NCBI GenBank assembly: GCA_944358115.1
Contig: CALVQH010000009.1
Location: forward strand, 1 to 34,155
Length of the DNA: 34,155 bases
Source: an uncultured Bacilli bacterium
GTDB taxonomy: Bacteria; Bacillota_I; Bacilli_A; RF39; UBA660
Direction: 5' to 3'
Shown: one piece after another, positions 7,988 to 15,350 of the stretch
Position numbering within the stretch: position 1 is the first letter of the stretch
Layout: each line of letters starts with the position of its first letter
Notes under the pieces: model-generated
Database searches by the model: none
What the model saw: the letters and a program-made list of their open reading frames with translations, nothing else
What the model was told of the DNA's origin: nothing
Position numbers and translations under genes: made by a program

Positions 7988-8458
7988 TTGGATAGTATTG
8001 GAAGTGCCTTGAAAGAAGCACGAGTAGAATCGGGGGTAAGCATTGAAGAAGCAAGCGAAGACTTAAATATTAATGCTGGTTTTCTTCTGAATATTGAAGA
8101 AGGCAAAATTGGTTGTTTTAAAGATATATTTGAATTAAAAGAATATATTAGTAGCTATGCTAAATATTTAGGTTTGGATAGTGATAAATTAATTGATGAA
8201 TTTAATGAATATATGTTTGAATATACCTCTAAAATACCAGTAAAAGAAATTGAGAAAATTGCTAAGAAAGAAGCAAAAGAAGAGACTAGTAAAATTTCTA
8301 GTCCCTATACGAGAAAACCAAGAAAACACAACAATGCTTATTATATTGGTATTTATATTGTCATATTTTTATTAGTAATTTTAGCCATAGTTTGGAGTGT
8401 AAAACAAATTACCATTGATAATCATACGACAAATGTAGTAGGATATGTAAAGATTTAG
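7988..8458 (+). CDS. RodZ-like helix-turn-helix membrane protein
   Basis: The N-terminal helix-turn-helix fold (about 1-70; SIGSALKEARVESGVSIEEA) belongs to the RodZ/YmfM HTH_25 type, which binds MreB in RodZ. A Lys-rich linker and one membrane helix (about 118-138, IYIVIFLLVILAIVW) follow, and the protein ends about 18 residues later, so the periplasmic domain of full RodZ is missing. I chose TTG 7988 because GAAGGAG (7971-7977) lies 10 nt upstream; the longer ATG 7946 frame would begin inside rnpB. rodZ/ymfM before pgsA is the Bacillus order, which supports the assignment. Role: probably cell shape. Confidence 0.72.
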   Translation: MDSIGSALKEARVESGVSIEEASEDLNINAGFLLNIEEGKIGCFKDIFELKEYISSYAKYLGLDSDKLIDEFNEYMFEYTSKIPVKEIEKIAKKEAKEETSKISSPYTRKPRKHNNAYYIGIYIVIFLLVILAIVWSVKQITIDNHTTNVVGYVKI

Positions 8459-8466
8459 GAGGAGTT

Positions 8467-9060
8467 ATGAATTTACCAAACAAATTAACAATAGGAAGAA
8501 TTATTACAGCGATCATTATTTTAATCATGTTAATGATTCCCTGGTATAACTTAGGAATCAGCTTTCCAACCTTTCAAGTTGCTGGCAAAATTGTCATTGA
8601 TTTAAAATATATTATTGCTGGTATCTTATTTATTCTAGCAGCTTTAACTGACTTTTTAGATGGTCATATTGCCAGAAGTAGAAACTTAGTAACAGATTTT
8701 GGTAAAGTAATGGATGCTATTGCCGATAAAGTCTTAGTCAATGGTTTACTTATTATTCTAGCTTATGACGGCTTTATTAGTATTGCAATTCCAGTTATTA
8801 TTATCACTCGTGATATCTTTGTTGATTCATTTAAAATGGCAAGTGGTAAAAAGGGAAAAGTAGTTGCTGCCTCTTTTACTGGCAAAGCAAAAACCATGTG
8901 CATGATGATCGGAATTGCTCTAACCATGTTTTACAATTTACCATTTGAATTAATTGGCATTAATGTTGGTTATGCCCTAATTATTATTGCAACGATTTTA
9001 TCTGTTATTAGTGCTTGCCAGTATTATTACAATACCAAAGATACATTTAAAGCCAAATAA
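8467..9060 (+). CDS. pgsA: CDP-diacylglycerol--glycerol-3-phosphate 3-phosphatidyltransferase
   Basis: Integral membrane enzyme making phosphatidylglycerol phosphate from CDP-diacylglycerol and glycerol-3-phosphate. The CDP-alcohol phosphotransferase signature is complete: DFLDGHIARSR...DFGKVMDAIADK, with all four aspartates. Several hydrophobic helices; 197 aa is typical. The start has GGAG 5 nt upstream and lies 8 nt after the RodZ-like gene, so the two are co-transcribed. The cinA-recA genes that follow in Bacillus are not present here. Confidence 0.93.
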   Translation: MNLPNKLTIGRIITAIIILIMLMIPWYNLGISFPTFQVAGKIVIDLKYIIAGILFILAALTDFLDGHIARSRNLVTDFGKVMDAIADKVLVNGLLIILAYDGFISIAIPVIIITRDIFVDSFKMASGKKGKVVAASFTGKAKTMCMMIGIALTMFYNLPFELIGINVGYALIIIATILSVISACQYYYNTKDTFKAK

Positions 9061-9081
9061 AAAGCTGTAAAAAGCTTTTTT
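9059..9081 (+). terminator. Terminator after pgsA
   Basis: AAAAAGCT (9059-9066) pairs with AGCTTTTT (9073-9080) around a 6-nt loop and ends in T residues. Confidence 0.75.
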
Positions 9082-9109
9082 ATTTTCAAGAAAAAAGAAG
9101 GAGGGTTTT

Positions 9110-10273
9110 ATGAATTTAAAATTAAGAATAAAATTATGCTTTTTAAAGCATGATTACGAACAACTAAAAGAAATTATTGTATGGAATGAAAATGGAGTAA
9201 ATTACTTAAATATAAAAGAATTAAAGATACTTTTAGAATATGCCAAGGCCAATCAAGAACTGATTCTATTAAATACGCTTTTAAATTGTTTAATAAAAAG
9301 CCCATTAGATAAAGAATATGAGGATTTAATAGAGAGTTATTTAAATGATTTTTTGCAAGTGGCTTTAGAAAATCCTGTTTTCTTATATAGTGTTGCAAGT
9401 ATGATGAGTAAGAAAAAAGACATATTTAAAAAGCAAATAGAGGAAATCAAAAAATACATCTTAAATGTTCCTTTATCTGAAATAACGGTATGCATTCACA
9501 CTTTAGATGGCTTTTATGAAAAAGAAATGGAAGAAAAAATCATAAAAGAAAGCATACCTCGTTTTATCTTCTGCCTTTTAGAGAATGTAGATATTGAAAA
9601 TACCAGACGAATTTTAATTGAGTATCTATTGACGCAACCATCCAATGCTAAAATTTATCGTCTAGCCGAAGCTCTTAGCTCCTCAGATACAAAGCTAGAA
9701 GAGTTACTATCAGTAATACTAGGCCTTGATTTACCAAACAAAGTAAAAAGTGGTTATTTATTATCTGTCTTTGAGGGAACACATTATTTAACCGCTACTC
9801 ATTACATGAAAAAAGAACTAATAAAATTAAATGATTTGGTTAGTATTGATAAATTAATGCAAAAAGAAACAGAAGAAAAGCAAACGGATTGGATCTTAGA
9901 ATATCAAGAAGAAGGGAAAAAAGAGATTTTGTTTACTTTAGCCTGTACGACCGACACTCCAGAAACCAAAAATTTAATCAATACTTTTCTAGACCATGGT
10001 AGTGATCGTGAAATTCTTATTTTAGCAGCTTTTGTAAAAGAAAAATTTTTACCAGATTTATTTGCTAAACTAATCACTAAAAGTCCAGAAAAATTATTAA
10101 AAGTATTAGATAATCTATATTTATTTGGTTCTAATAGATGGTGTGATTTAATAGATTTTATTGTTGTTAGACATGAGGAAACCAAGTTTCCACGTGAAAT
10201 ACAAGAACGTTTAATAAGATGGCATCAAAATAAGCAAAAAGGAAAGGAAAGAAAAAGAACCTTGACAGAGTAG
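9110..10273 (+). CDS. Helical protein of unknown function
   Basis: I do not recognise a family. The 387-residue product is predicted almost entirely helical, Leu/Lys/Glu rich, with no signal peptide or membrane helix, and its spaced helix pairs suggest an alpha-solenoid-like scaffold. The C-terminus is strongly basic. The start has AAGGAGGG a few bases upstream. It follows the pgsA terminator and is 43 nt from the HD gene on the same strand, so these two probably share a transcript. The protein at 26966-28288 has a similar composition, but I cannot show homology by eye. Confidence 0.6.
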   Translation: MNLKLRIKLCFLKHDYEQLKEIIVWNENGVNYLNIKELKILLEYAKANQELILLNTLLNCLIKSPLDKEYEDLIESYLNDFLQVALENPVFLYSVASMMSKKKDIFKKQIEEIKKYILNVPLSEITVCIHTLDGFYEKEMEEKIIKESIPRFIFCLLENVDIENTRRILIEYLLTQPSNAKIYRLAEALSSSDTKLEELLSVILGLDLPNKVKSGYLLSVFEGTHYLTATHYMKKELIKLNDLVSIDKLMQKETEEKQTDWILEYQEEGKKEILFTLACTTDTPETKNLINTFLDHGSDREILILAAFVKEKFLPDLFAKLITKSPEKLLKVLDNLYLFGSNRWCDLIDFIVVRHEETKFPREIQERLIRWHQNKQKGKERKRTLTE

Positions 10274-10316
10274 TAATTTTATATTAATCTAGTAATAGAA
10301 ATGTTTAGGAGAAATC

Positions 10317-10868
10317 ATGAAAATAAAAAATAGAGTAGTAGAAGACTTAGTGTTTAAAAGTTATTTAGAAGAAATTATGAGTAAGAAAAAATATTTAAAA
10401 ATGAATCGCTATATCCAACATGGAAATACGACTTGTTTGTTACATAGTATTGCCGTTGCATATTTTTCTTACCGCCTATGTAAATTATTAAAATTAAAAG
10501 TTCATGAAAAGGAATTAATTCGTGGAGCTTTGCTTCATGATTATTTTCTCTATGATTGGCATGCCAAATATAAACCAACCAAAGATGTTGGATTACATGG
10601 TCGCATTCATCCTACCATTGCTTTATTTAATGCCAGACGTGATTTTAATGTTAATCGAATTGAAGCTGATATCATATCGAAGCATATGTTTCCTCTAACA
10701 TTTAATCCACCAAAGTATAAAGAAAGTGTAATTGTTTGTATTGTAGATAAAGTTTGTAGTATCTATGAAGTGTTTAGTAAAAAAGCATATGTGGAAATCG
10801 CTCAGACACTCGCTGATACCAAGAAAAATAGAAGAGTCATATCCAGAAGAATAAACCTATATAATTAG
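10317..10868 (+). CDS. HD-domain phosphohydrolase, uncharacterised
   Basis: The HD superfamily metal-site pattern is visible: H43 (LLHSIAVA), H74-D75 (GALLHDYFLYDWH), H95 and H99 in the GLHGRIHP stretch, H123 (SKHMFPLT) and D144 (IVDKVCS). It is soluble, 183 aa. Similar short HD proteins are common in gut Firmicutes, but I know of no assigned substrate. TTTAGGAG precedes ATG 10317. The stop codon lies within the left side of the downstream terminator hairpin. Confidence 0.75.
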   Translation: MKIKNRVVEDLVFKSYLEEIMSKKKYLKMNRYIQHGNTTCLLHSIAVAYFSYRLCKLLKLKVHEKELIRGALLHDYFLYDWHAKYKPTKDVGLHGRIHPTIALFNARRDFNVNRIEADIISKHMFPLTFNPPKYKESVIVCIVDKVCSIYEVFSKKAYVEIAQTLADTKKNRRVISRRINLYN

Positions 10869-10878
10869 GTTTTTTTTC
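10854..10878 (+). terminator. Terminator of the HD-hydrolase gene
   Basis: AACCTA (10854-10859) pairs with TAGGTT (10866-10871), followed by eight Ts. The stem includes the last codons and stop of the HD gene. Confidence 0.8.
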
Positions 10879-10913
10879 ATGGCCAAAAACATAAAATGAT
10901 AGGGGTGAGGTTT

Positions 10914-11156
10914 ATGCGTATCATCAAAAATTTACAAAACTTCTTATATGACCAAGATTATTATATTGATATTTATAATAATTGCCTTCATGTTTATTAT
11001 TATGAAGACTTACAAAATCTAAGTAGTACATTAATAGAATTAAAATTAAAAGAATTTATTTTAAAAATTGAAGGAAAAGACTTAATTGTAAGCGAAATGG
11101 ATAAACATGAAATATTAATTAAAGGTAAGATTGATGCAGTGAGGTTTCTAAGATGA
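10914..11156 (+). CDS. yqfC: Sporulation protein YqfC
   Basis: Small all-beta sporulation protein, partner of YqfD; in B. subtilis both belong to the sigma-E regulon and are needed around engulfment/forespore maturation. The conserved core is seen as IDIYNNCLHVYYYEDLQ, LIVSEMDKHEILIKGKI and the RFLR end. AGGGGTG (10901-10907) six nt upstream favours ATG 10914 (80 aa); ATG 10896 would add six residues. It overlaps yqfD by 4 nt (ATGA). No clear sigma-E promoter could be read upstream. Confidence 0.88.
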   Translation: MRIIKNLQNFLYDQDYYIDIYNNCLHVYYYEDLQNLSSTLIELKLKEFILKIEGKDLIVSEMDKHEILIKGKIDAVRFLR

Positions 11157-12280
11157 AACATTATGTATTAGTACGCATCAAAACTCCTAAAAAAACAAGT
11201 CTTTTATTAAAATTAAATCGCTTAAATGTGGACATAAAAGAAATTGTATATGAAAAAGATTCCTTAACCTTCAAAATTGATAAACAAGATTTAAAAAAAG
11301 TAAAAAAATATTTAGTAAGCTATCAAGTAGAAATATTAGATGAAACGGGTGTCTATAAACTAAAAAAAGAACTAAAAAAAAATAATTTAATCATCACAGG
11401 TATCTTCTTCGCTGTTATTATATTTATGATTCTATCCAATATTATTGTGAAAATCAATATTATCCACGAAGATTCTACCTTACGTGAATTAATTTTAGAA
11501 TCCTTAAAAGAAGAAGGAGTAACAACTCTTAGTTTTAAGAAAAGTTATGATGAATATGAACGAATTATCGAGCATATTAAGGATGAATACCCCAATCAAA
11601 TAGAGTGGCTAGAAATTGATGTTGAAGGTATGGTACTAAATGTTCGCGTAGAAGAACGTATCATAAAAGAATATGAACAAAGTGATAGCTCTTGTCATAT
11701 TGTCGCAAGTAAATCAGGAATTATTGAAAGTATTACAACCCAAAAGGGTGTTGCCGAAGTAAGTATTCATGATTATGTTAAAAAAGGGGATATTTTAATT
11801 AATGGTAATATTAAATTAAATGAAGAAATTAAAGAAAGTGTTTGTGCAAGTGGTTCTGTTTATGCCGAAGTGTGGTACCATGTAAATGCGGGGTTACCGC
11901 TAACGGAAATAAAAGAAACGGATACTGGTAAAATGCGTTATAATTTAATGATCAAAAAGGGAAGCGAAGAAACCGTTTTACTAAAAAGTCGGGTTGGTGA
12001 AGAAAAAAGAGTAGAAAATGTATTATTATTTCGTATTTTTGGCTTTGAGTTTTATTTACAAAAAGAATATGAAATAGAAACGTCGACAATCACCTATACC
12101 GAAGAAGAAGCTTTAGAAAAAGGGATTTCTCTAATCAATGAAAAATTGGAATTAAAACTAGACAATTTTGAAGAGATAATTGAAGAAAAAGTCTTGCAAA
12201 AAGAGTTAAAAAATAATAATATATATATAGACATGTTCGTCGCTGTGAAAGAACAAATAGGAATAAAAGAGTACTTTTAA
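11153..12280 (+). CDS. yqfD: Sporulation protein YqfD
   Basis: Sporulation stage IV membrane protein. An N-terminal cytoplasmic domain (about 1-78) is followed by a membrane helix (about 79-100, IITGIFFAVIIFMIL), then a large extracytoplasmic region with the family features WLEIDVEGMVLNVRVEER, a GIIESITTQKGVAEV hammerhead-like stretch and DYVKKGDILINGNI. 375 aa is close to B. subtilis YqfD. Overlaps yqfC by 4 nt and precedes the vanZ-like gene by a few bases. In B. subtilis phoH and pgpH come next; both are missing here. Confidence 0.9.
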   Translation: MKHYVLVRIKTPKKTSLLLKLNRLNVDIKEIVYEKDSLTFKIDKQDLKKVKKYLVSYQVEILDETGVYKLKKELKKNNLIITGIFFAVIIFMILSNIIVKINIIHEDSTLRELILESLKEEGVTTLSFKKSYDEYERIIEHIKDEYPNQIEWLEIDVEGMVLNVRVEERIIKEYEQSDSSCHIVASKSGIIESITTQKGVAEVSIHDYVKKGDILINGNIKLNEEIKESVCASGSVYAEVWYHVNAGLPLTEIKETDTGKMRYNLMIKKGSEETVLLKSRVGEEKRVENVLLFRIFGFEFYLQKEYEIETSTITYTEEEALEKGISLINEKLELKLDNFEEIIEEKVLQKELKNNNIYIDMFVAVKEQIGIKEYF

Positions 12281-12300
12281 GTATGCTAGGAGTGATGCCT

Positions 12301-12927
12301 TTGATGAAGAGTATAATGAGCATATTAACAGAATCGATTGACAATATGTGGCCTATGCTTACCATATTTTTAGTAGTAATCGCTGTAGTAAGAATCGCTG
12401 CAATTAAAAATAATAATGAAAAGCTTGTTTTTTATAAAGAATTTTCTAATTTATTATTTATTATATATATTTTACTATTATATGAATTATTAACAAGAGC
12501 AGAAATGAATACAGTAAGAGGATATAATTTAGTTCCTTTTACGGAAATATTCCGTTATGAAATTGGCTCCCAAGCCTTTTTTATGAATGTAATTGGTAAT
12601 ATTGTGATATTTATTCCTTTTGGTTATTTAATATCTACTTATATTAAACCGAAAAAAATTCTTCCTATCTTAATTGTAAGTGTCATATCTAGTGCAACGG
12701 TAGAATTTGTTCAATTATGTATTGGGCGAAGCTTTGATGTTGATGATATTATTTTAAACTCTTTGGGTGCCATTATTGGTTTCTTAATTTATGTTGCTTT
12801 AAATGCAATCAAGAAACATTTACCAGGAATTTTTAAAAGAGATCTAATTTACAATATTTTATGTTTAATTATTCTCATAATTATGGTATTATATTTACTT
12901 AGTCGAATGGGAGTCAATATTCTATGA
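12301..12927 (+). CDS. VanZ-like membrane protein
   Basis: VanZ family (DUF/Pfam VanZ), multi-helix membrane protein. Family hallmarks: YNLVPFTEI, NVIGNIVIFIPFGYL, then TVEFVQL...R.FDVDDIILNSLGAIIGF. VanZ homologues have been linked to low-level teicoplanin resistance, but most are of unknown role. The start is uncertain: AGGAG (12288-12292) is 8 nt from TTG 12301 and 11 nt from ATG 12304; ATG 12283 and 12295 also lie in frame. It overlaps ybeY by 4 nt (ATGA) and occupies the position of phoH/pgpH in the Bacillus cluster. Confidence 0.85.
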   Translation: MMKSIMSILTESIDNMWPMLTIFLVVIAVVRIAAIKNNNEKLVFYKEFSNLLFIIYILLLYELLTRAEMNTVRGYNLVPFTEIFRYEIGSQAFFMNVIGNIVIFIPFGYLISTYIKPKKILPILIVSVISSATVEFVQLCIGRSFDVDDIILNSLGAIIGFLIYVALNAIKKHLPGIFKRDLIYNILCLIILIIMVLYLLSRMGVNIL

Positions 12928-13370
12928 AAAATACATACGAAATAACGGATTTAGTTGGTGTTGATTTTAATTATGACTATTTAAATGATGTCATAAAAAG
13001 AGTGTTAAAACATGAACAGGTAAAGCATGCTTATTTTGGTATTATTTTTGTCGATTTAAGAGAGATACAAAGATTAAACCGAGAATATAGGGGAATTGAT
13101 CGCGTAACCGATGTAATTTCGTTTGCTTTAGAAGACAATAAAGATCAGATTGACACTAAAATGCGTGTGCTAGGTGATATTTATATTTGTATCCCGAAAA
13201 TGATAGAACAAGCAAGTAGTTACGGTCATAGTATCAAAAGAGAATTAAGCTTTTTAACCGTTCATGGCATGCTCCATCTACTCGGATATGATCATCGAAC
13301 CGAAGAAGAAGAAAAAATAATGTTTGGATTACAGGAGTTGATATTAAATGAAGCAGGAATTACAAAATAA
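12924..13370 (+). CDS. ybeY: rRNA maturation endoribonuclease YbeY
   Basis: Zinc-dependent RNase for 16S rRNA 3' processing and ribosome quality control. The signature HGMLHLLGYDH (H114, H118, H124) is intact, preceded by REYRGIDRVTDVISFAL and GDIYI. 148 aa is typical. The ATG overlaps the stop of the vanZ-like gene (ATGA), and the 3' end overlaps dgkA by 23 nt, so the operon is tightly coupled. Confidence 0.95.
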   Translation: MKNTYEITDLVGVDFNYDYLNDVIKRVLKHEQVKHAYFGIIFVDLREIQRLNREYRGIDRVTDVISFALEDNKDQIDTKMRVLGDIYICIPKMIEQASSYGHSIKRELSFLTVHGMLHLLGYDHRTEEEEKIMFGLQELILNEAGITK

Positions 13371-13779
13371 AAATGAAAAATTTGAAAGAGAAAAAGTAAA
13401 AGTATATGGACCAATGCGTTTTATTAAAAGTATTAAATATTCTCTAGATGGCTTATTTTATGCTTACCGTTATGAACAAAGTTTATGGATTCATGGCTTT
13501 GCTGTTTTACTAGCAGTGATATTAGGAATTATTTTTCAAATTAAATTATCAGAATGGGCCATTATCTTTATTGCTTTAGGAATCATACTAGCCTTAGAAT
13601 TAATTAATACAGCAATTGAAGCAGCCGTTGATTTAACAACAACAGAAATTCATCCTCTTGCGAAAGTAGCGAAAGATTGTGGTTCGGCAGCAAGTTTTGT
13701 GATGTCGATTGTATCCATTGTAATTAGTTTATTTGTTTTTGGACCATATTTTTTAGAAGTCATCGATAAAATATTTTAG
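13348..13779 (+). CDS. dgkA: Diacylglycerol/undecaprenol kinase (DgkA family)
   Basis: Small integral membrane kinase with three helices. The family signature ELINTAIEAAVDL followed by HPLAKVAKDCGSAAS is complete. In Gram-positive bacteria this family mainly phosphorylates undecaprenol, feeding lipid carrier to wall synthesis; the substrate here is inferred from that. The 143-residue length is slightly longer than usual because of a charged N-terminal tail. ATG 13348 lies inside ybeY after GGAG; ATG 13411 (MRFIKSIKYS) is a shorter in-frame possibility. era follows after 11 nt. Confidence 0.92.
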   Translation: MKQELQNKNEKFEREKVKVYGPMRFIKSIKYSLDGLFYAYRYEQSLWIHGFAVLLAVILGIIFQIKLSEWAIIFIALGIILALELINTAIEAAVDLTTTEIHPLAKVAKDCGSAASFVMSIVSIVISLFVFGPYFLEVIDKIF

Positions 13780-13790
13780 GAGGTGGAATC

Positions 13791-14672
13791 ATGCGGAGTG
13801 GTTTTGTAAGTTTAATTGGTCGACCTAATGTTGGAAAATCAACTCTTTTAAATACACTTATTAACGAGAAAGTTGCGATCACTAGTAAAGTAGCAGGGAC
13901 AACCCGTAATATTATTCAAGGTATTTATAATGAACCAGATTATCAAATTGTCTTCATGGATACACCGGGAATTATAAGACCCATGAATAAACTGGGCAAA
14001 ATTACAAATAAACAAGCACTATCATTAGTAAAAGATATTGATTGCCTTTTATTTGTGGTGGATGCGAGTGCTGGCCTTGGTAAAGGAGACAAGTTTATCA
14101 TGGATGTCCTAAAAAAGACCGATTCTCCCGTTATTCTTGTTTTAAATAAAATTGATAAAATTAGCGATGAAGATATTTTATATAATATTAATGAATATAA
14201 AGATTTATATCCCTTTGCAGAAATTGTACCAGTATCAGCTTTAACGAAAGATAATACCTCTCGTTTAATTGAAGTAATCAAAAAATATTTAAAAGATGAT
14301 GTAAAATATTTTCCTGAAGGAGTGAAAACAAGTAATAGTAAGTATTTTATGATTAGTGAAATTGTAAGAGAAAAACTATTTGATGTCACTCTAGAAGAAA
14401 TTCCTCATAGTCTAACTTGCCATACGTCCTTTTACGAAGAGAAAAAAGATTTAATTGAAATTCATGTTGATATCATTGTTGATCGTGATACGATTAAAAA
14501 AATTATCATTGGCAAAAAAGGGGAAAGACTAAAAGAGGTTGGAACCCGTGCTAGAGTCGAATTAGAGAGTATGCTAGGAAAAAAAGTATATTTAGAACTA
14601 TTTGTAAAAACAATTAAAAACTGGAAAGATAAAGAGCGCTACATTAAAGAATTAGGATTTTTAGATTTTTAG
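13791..14672 (+). CDS. era: Ribosome assembly GTPase Era
   Basis: Essential GTPase that binds 16S rRNA in 30S maturation. G1 GRPNVGKST, switch TSKVAGTTRN, G3 DTPG, G4 NKID and G5 VSAL are all present, and the KH domain follows (IIIGKKGERLKEVGTRARVELE core, written here in part: GKKGERLKEVG). 293 aa is normal. AGGAGGTGG precedes ATG 13791. Classical ybeY-dgkA-era order; cdd, often between dgkA and era, is absent. Confidence 0.96.
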   Translation: MRSGFVSLIGRPNVGKSTLLNTLINEKVAITSKVAGTTRNIIQGIYNEPDYQIVFMDTPGIIRPMNKLGKITNKQALSLVKDIDCLLFVVDASAGLGKGDKFIMDVLKKTDSPVILVLNKIDKISDEDILYNINEYKDLYPFAEIVPVSALTKDNTSRLIEVIKKYLKDDVKYFPEGVKTSNSKYFMISEIVREKLFDVTLEEIPHSLTCHTSFYEEKKDLIEIHVDIIVDRDTIKKIIIGKKGERLKEVGTRARVELESMLGKKVYLELFVKTIKNWKDKERYIKELGFLDF

Positions 14673-14725
14673 TGAATAAAAATATTCATGATAGAACATA
14701 ATGATAATAGAAAGGTTGAAATATC

Positions 14726-14818
14726 ATGAATAAAAAAGAAGCTTGGAAAAAGTTCCAAAAATCCGGAAAAATAGAAGATTATTTAGCTTATAAAGAAATT
14801 GAAAGAAATGAAAAATAA
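14726..14818 (+). CDS. yqzL: YqzL family small protein
   Basis: A 30-codon ORF starting MNKKEAWKKFQKSGKIEDYL and continuing with AYKEIERN. B. subtilis YqzL (about 47 aa), also between era and recO, has the same W..F...G....YL.FKE pattern. Function unknown. AAAGGTT lies upstream, and a strong terminator begins at the stop codon, which supports a real gene that ends the era operon in this genome. Confidence 0.75.
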   Translation: MNKKEAWKKFQKSGKIEDYLAYKEIERNEK

Positions 14819-14846
14819 ACTCATACATACAAAATATGAGTTTTTT
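14818..14846 (+). terminator. Terminator after yqzL
   Basis: AACTCATA (14818-14825) pairs perfectly with TATGAGTT (14835-14842), followed by a T run. It separates era-yqzL from the accessory insert. Confidence 0.85.
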
Positions 14847-14873
14847 CGTGAGAAAATAAACGGTTTTCCACGG

Positions 14874-14907
14874 TTCGACAATTTTCGACAAACTCCCGTG
14901 CTATAAT
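14874..14907 (+). promoter_or_regulatory. Candidate Spo0A-activated promoter with tandem 0A boxes
   Basis: TTCGACA occurs at 14874-14880 and again at 14884-14890, exactly 10 bp apart; both are perfect inverted 0A boxes (TGTCGAA). A TATAAT lies at 14902-14907. Taking TCGACA 14875-14880 as the -35, the spacer is 21 nt, as at spoIIG in this window. An AAAGGAGG follows at 14918-14925 but no obvious gene. Confidence 0.5.
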
Positions 14908-15072
14908 AACTTGCAAGAAAGGAGGAATGCCAGAAAATTAACATAAATAACGACAAAAGTGATACTAGATTTTTACTACAGATTTTAAGATAATATCTTA
15001 AAATAATTTCAAATATGATTGTTTTTTAAAATTCAAAAACCTCCAATCCTTTTTAAATATAAAAAACAAAGA
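14908..15072 (+). other. Transcribed-looking stretch without a recognisable gene
   Basis: After the tandem-box promoter there is a strong AAAGGAGG (14918-14925), but ATG 14927 opens only four codons (MPEN). An ATT at 14937, 11 nt from the ribosome site, opens a frame of about 19 codons (INNDKSDTRFLLQILR) that I do not recognise. A perfect AT-rich inverted repeat, ATTTTAAGATA/TATCTTAAAAT, occupies 14982-15004. This could be a decayed gene, a very short peptide or a small RNA. Confidence 0.3.
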
Positions 15073-15102
15073 AAAATAGAAAGCTCTTCCACTTTCTATT
15101 TT
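15073..15102 (-). terminator. Terminator at the end of the XRE remnant
   Basis: CTTTCTATTTT (15092-15102) and AAAATAGAAAG (15073-15083) form a perfect 11-bp stem. On the minus strand it is followed by a T-rich tract and it covers the remnant's stop codon, as expected for that gene's terminator. Confidence 0.65.
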
Positions 15103-15257
15103 CTTTTGCCATATAGAAAATCTAAAGATACATGATATTTTTTACATATCGCATATCCATAAGTAAGTGATACTAATTTTTTACCACTTTCATACTTACT
15201 AATCAAAGAATGATTCCGCTGACTATTAGAATTGATTTTAATAGTCTTTTTTAAATT
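15096..15257 (-). pseudogene. Remnant of an XRE-family regulator
   Basis: A minus-strand frame with no start codon, opened by a stop at 15258-15260, encodes about 53 residues. The segments LISKYESGKK and YAICKKYHVSLDFLYGK align with VIVDYEHGKN and YTICKKYHVSADYLLGK in the second helix-turn-helix domain of the intact regulator at 21830-22282; the DNA is also similar (about 18 of 20 bases around TGTAAAAAATA). The N-terminal domain and start are missing. It is a decayed copy of the regulator half of the regulator/surface-protein module. Confidence 0.7.
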
Positions 15258-15272
15258 TTATAAAATTAACTC

Positions 15273-15301
15273 TTTACAATATAAAATAAGTGTGATATAA
15301 G
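15273..15301 (+). promoter_or_regulatory. Sigma-A type promoter for the DUF1016 gene
   Basis: TTTACA (15273-15278), a 17-nt spacer and TATAAG (15296-15301), 50 nt before the start codon. Confidence 0.6.
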
Positions 15302-15350
15302 TAATTTAAATCTTGTTTATAGGGAGTGGTAGGGCTAGAAAGGAAAGTCC

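Noticed and set aside
12081-12091. CGTCGACAATC inside yqfD matches an arm of the 27-bp palindrome at 32922-32948.
   Set aside because: It is within conserved coding sequence, is only 11 bases and lacks the inverted partner.
13943-14389. A 148-codon open frame on the minus strand inside era.
   Set aside because: Shadow of the highly conserved era frame; no ribosome site and a composition unlike a real protein.
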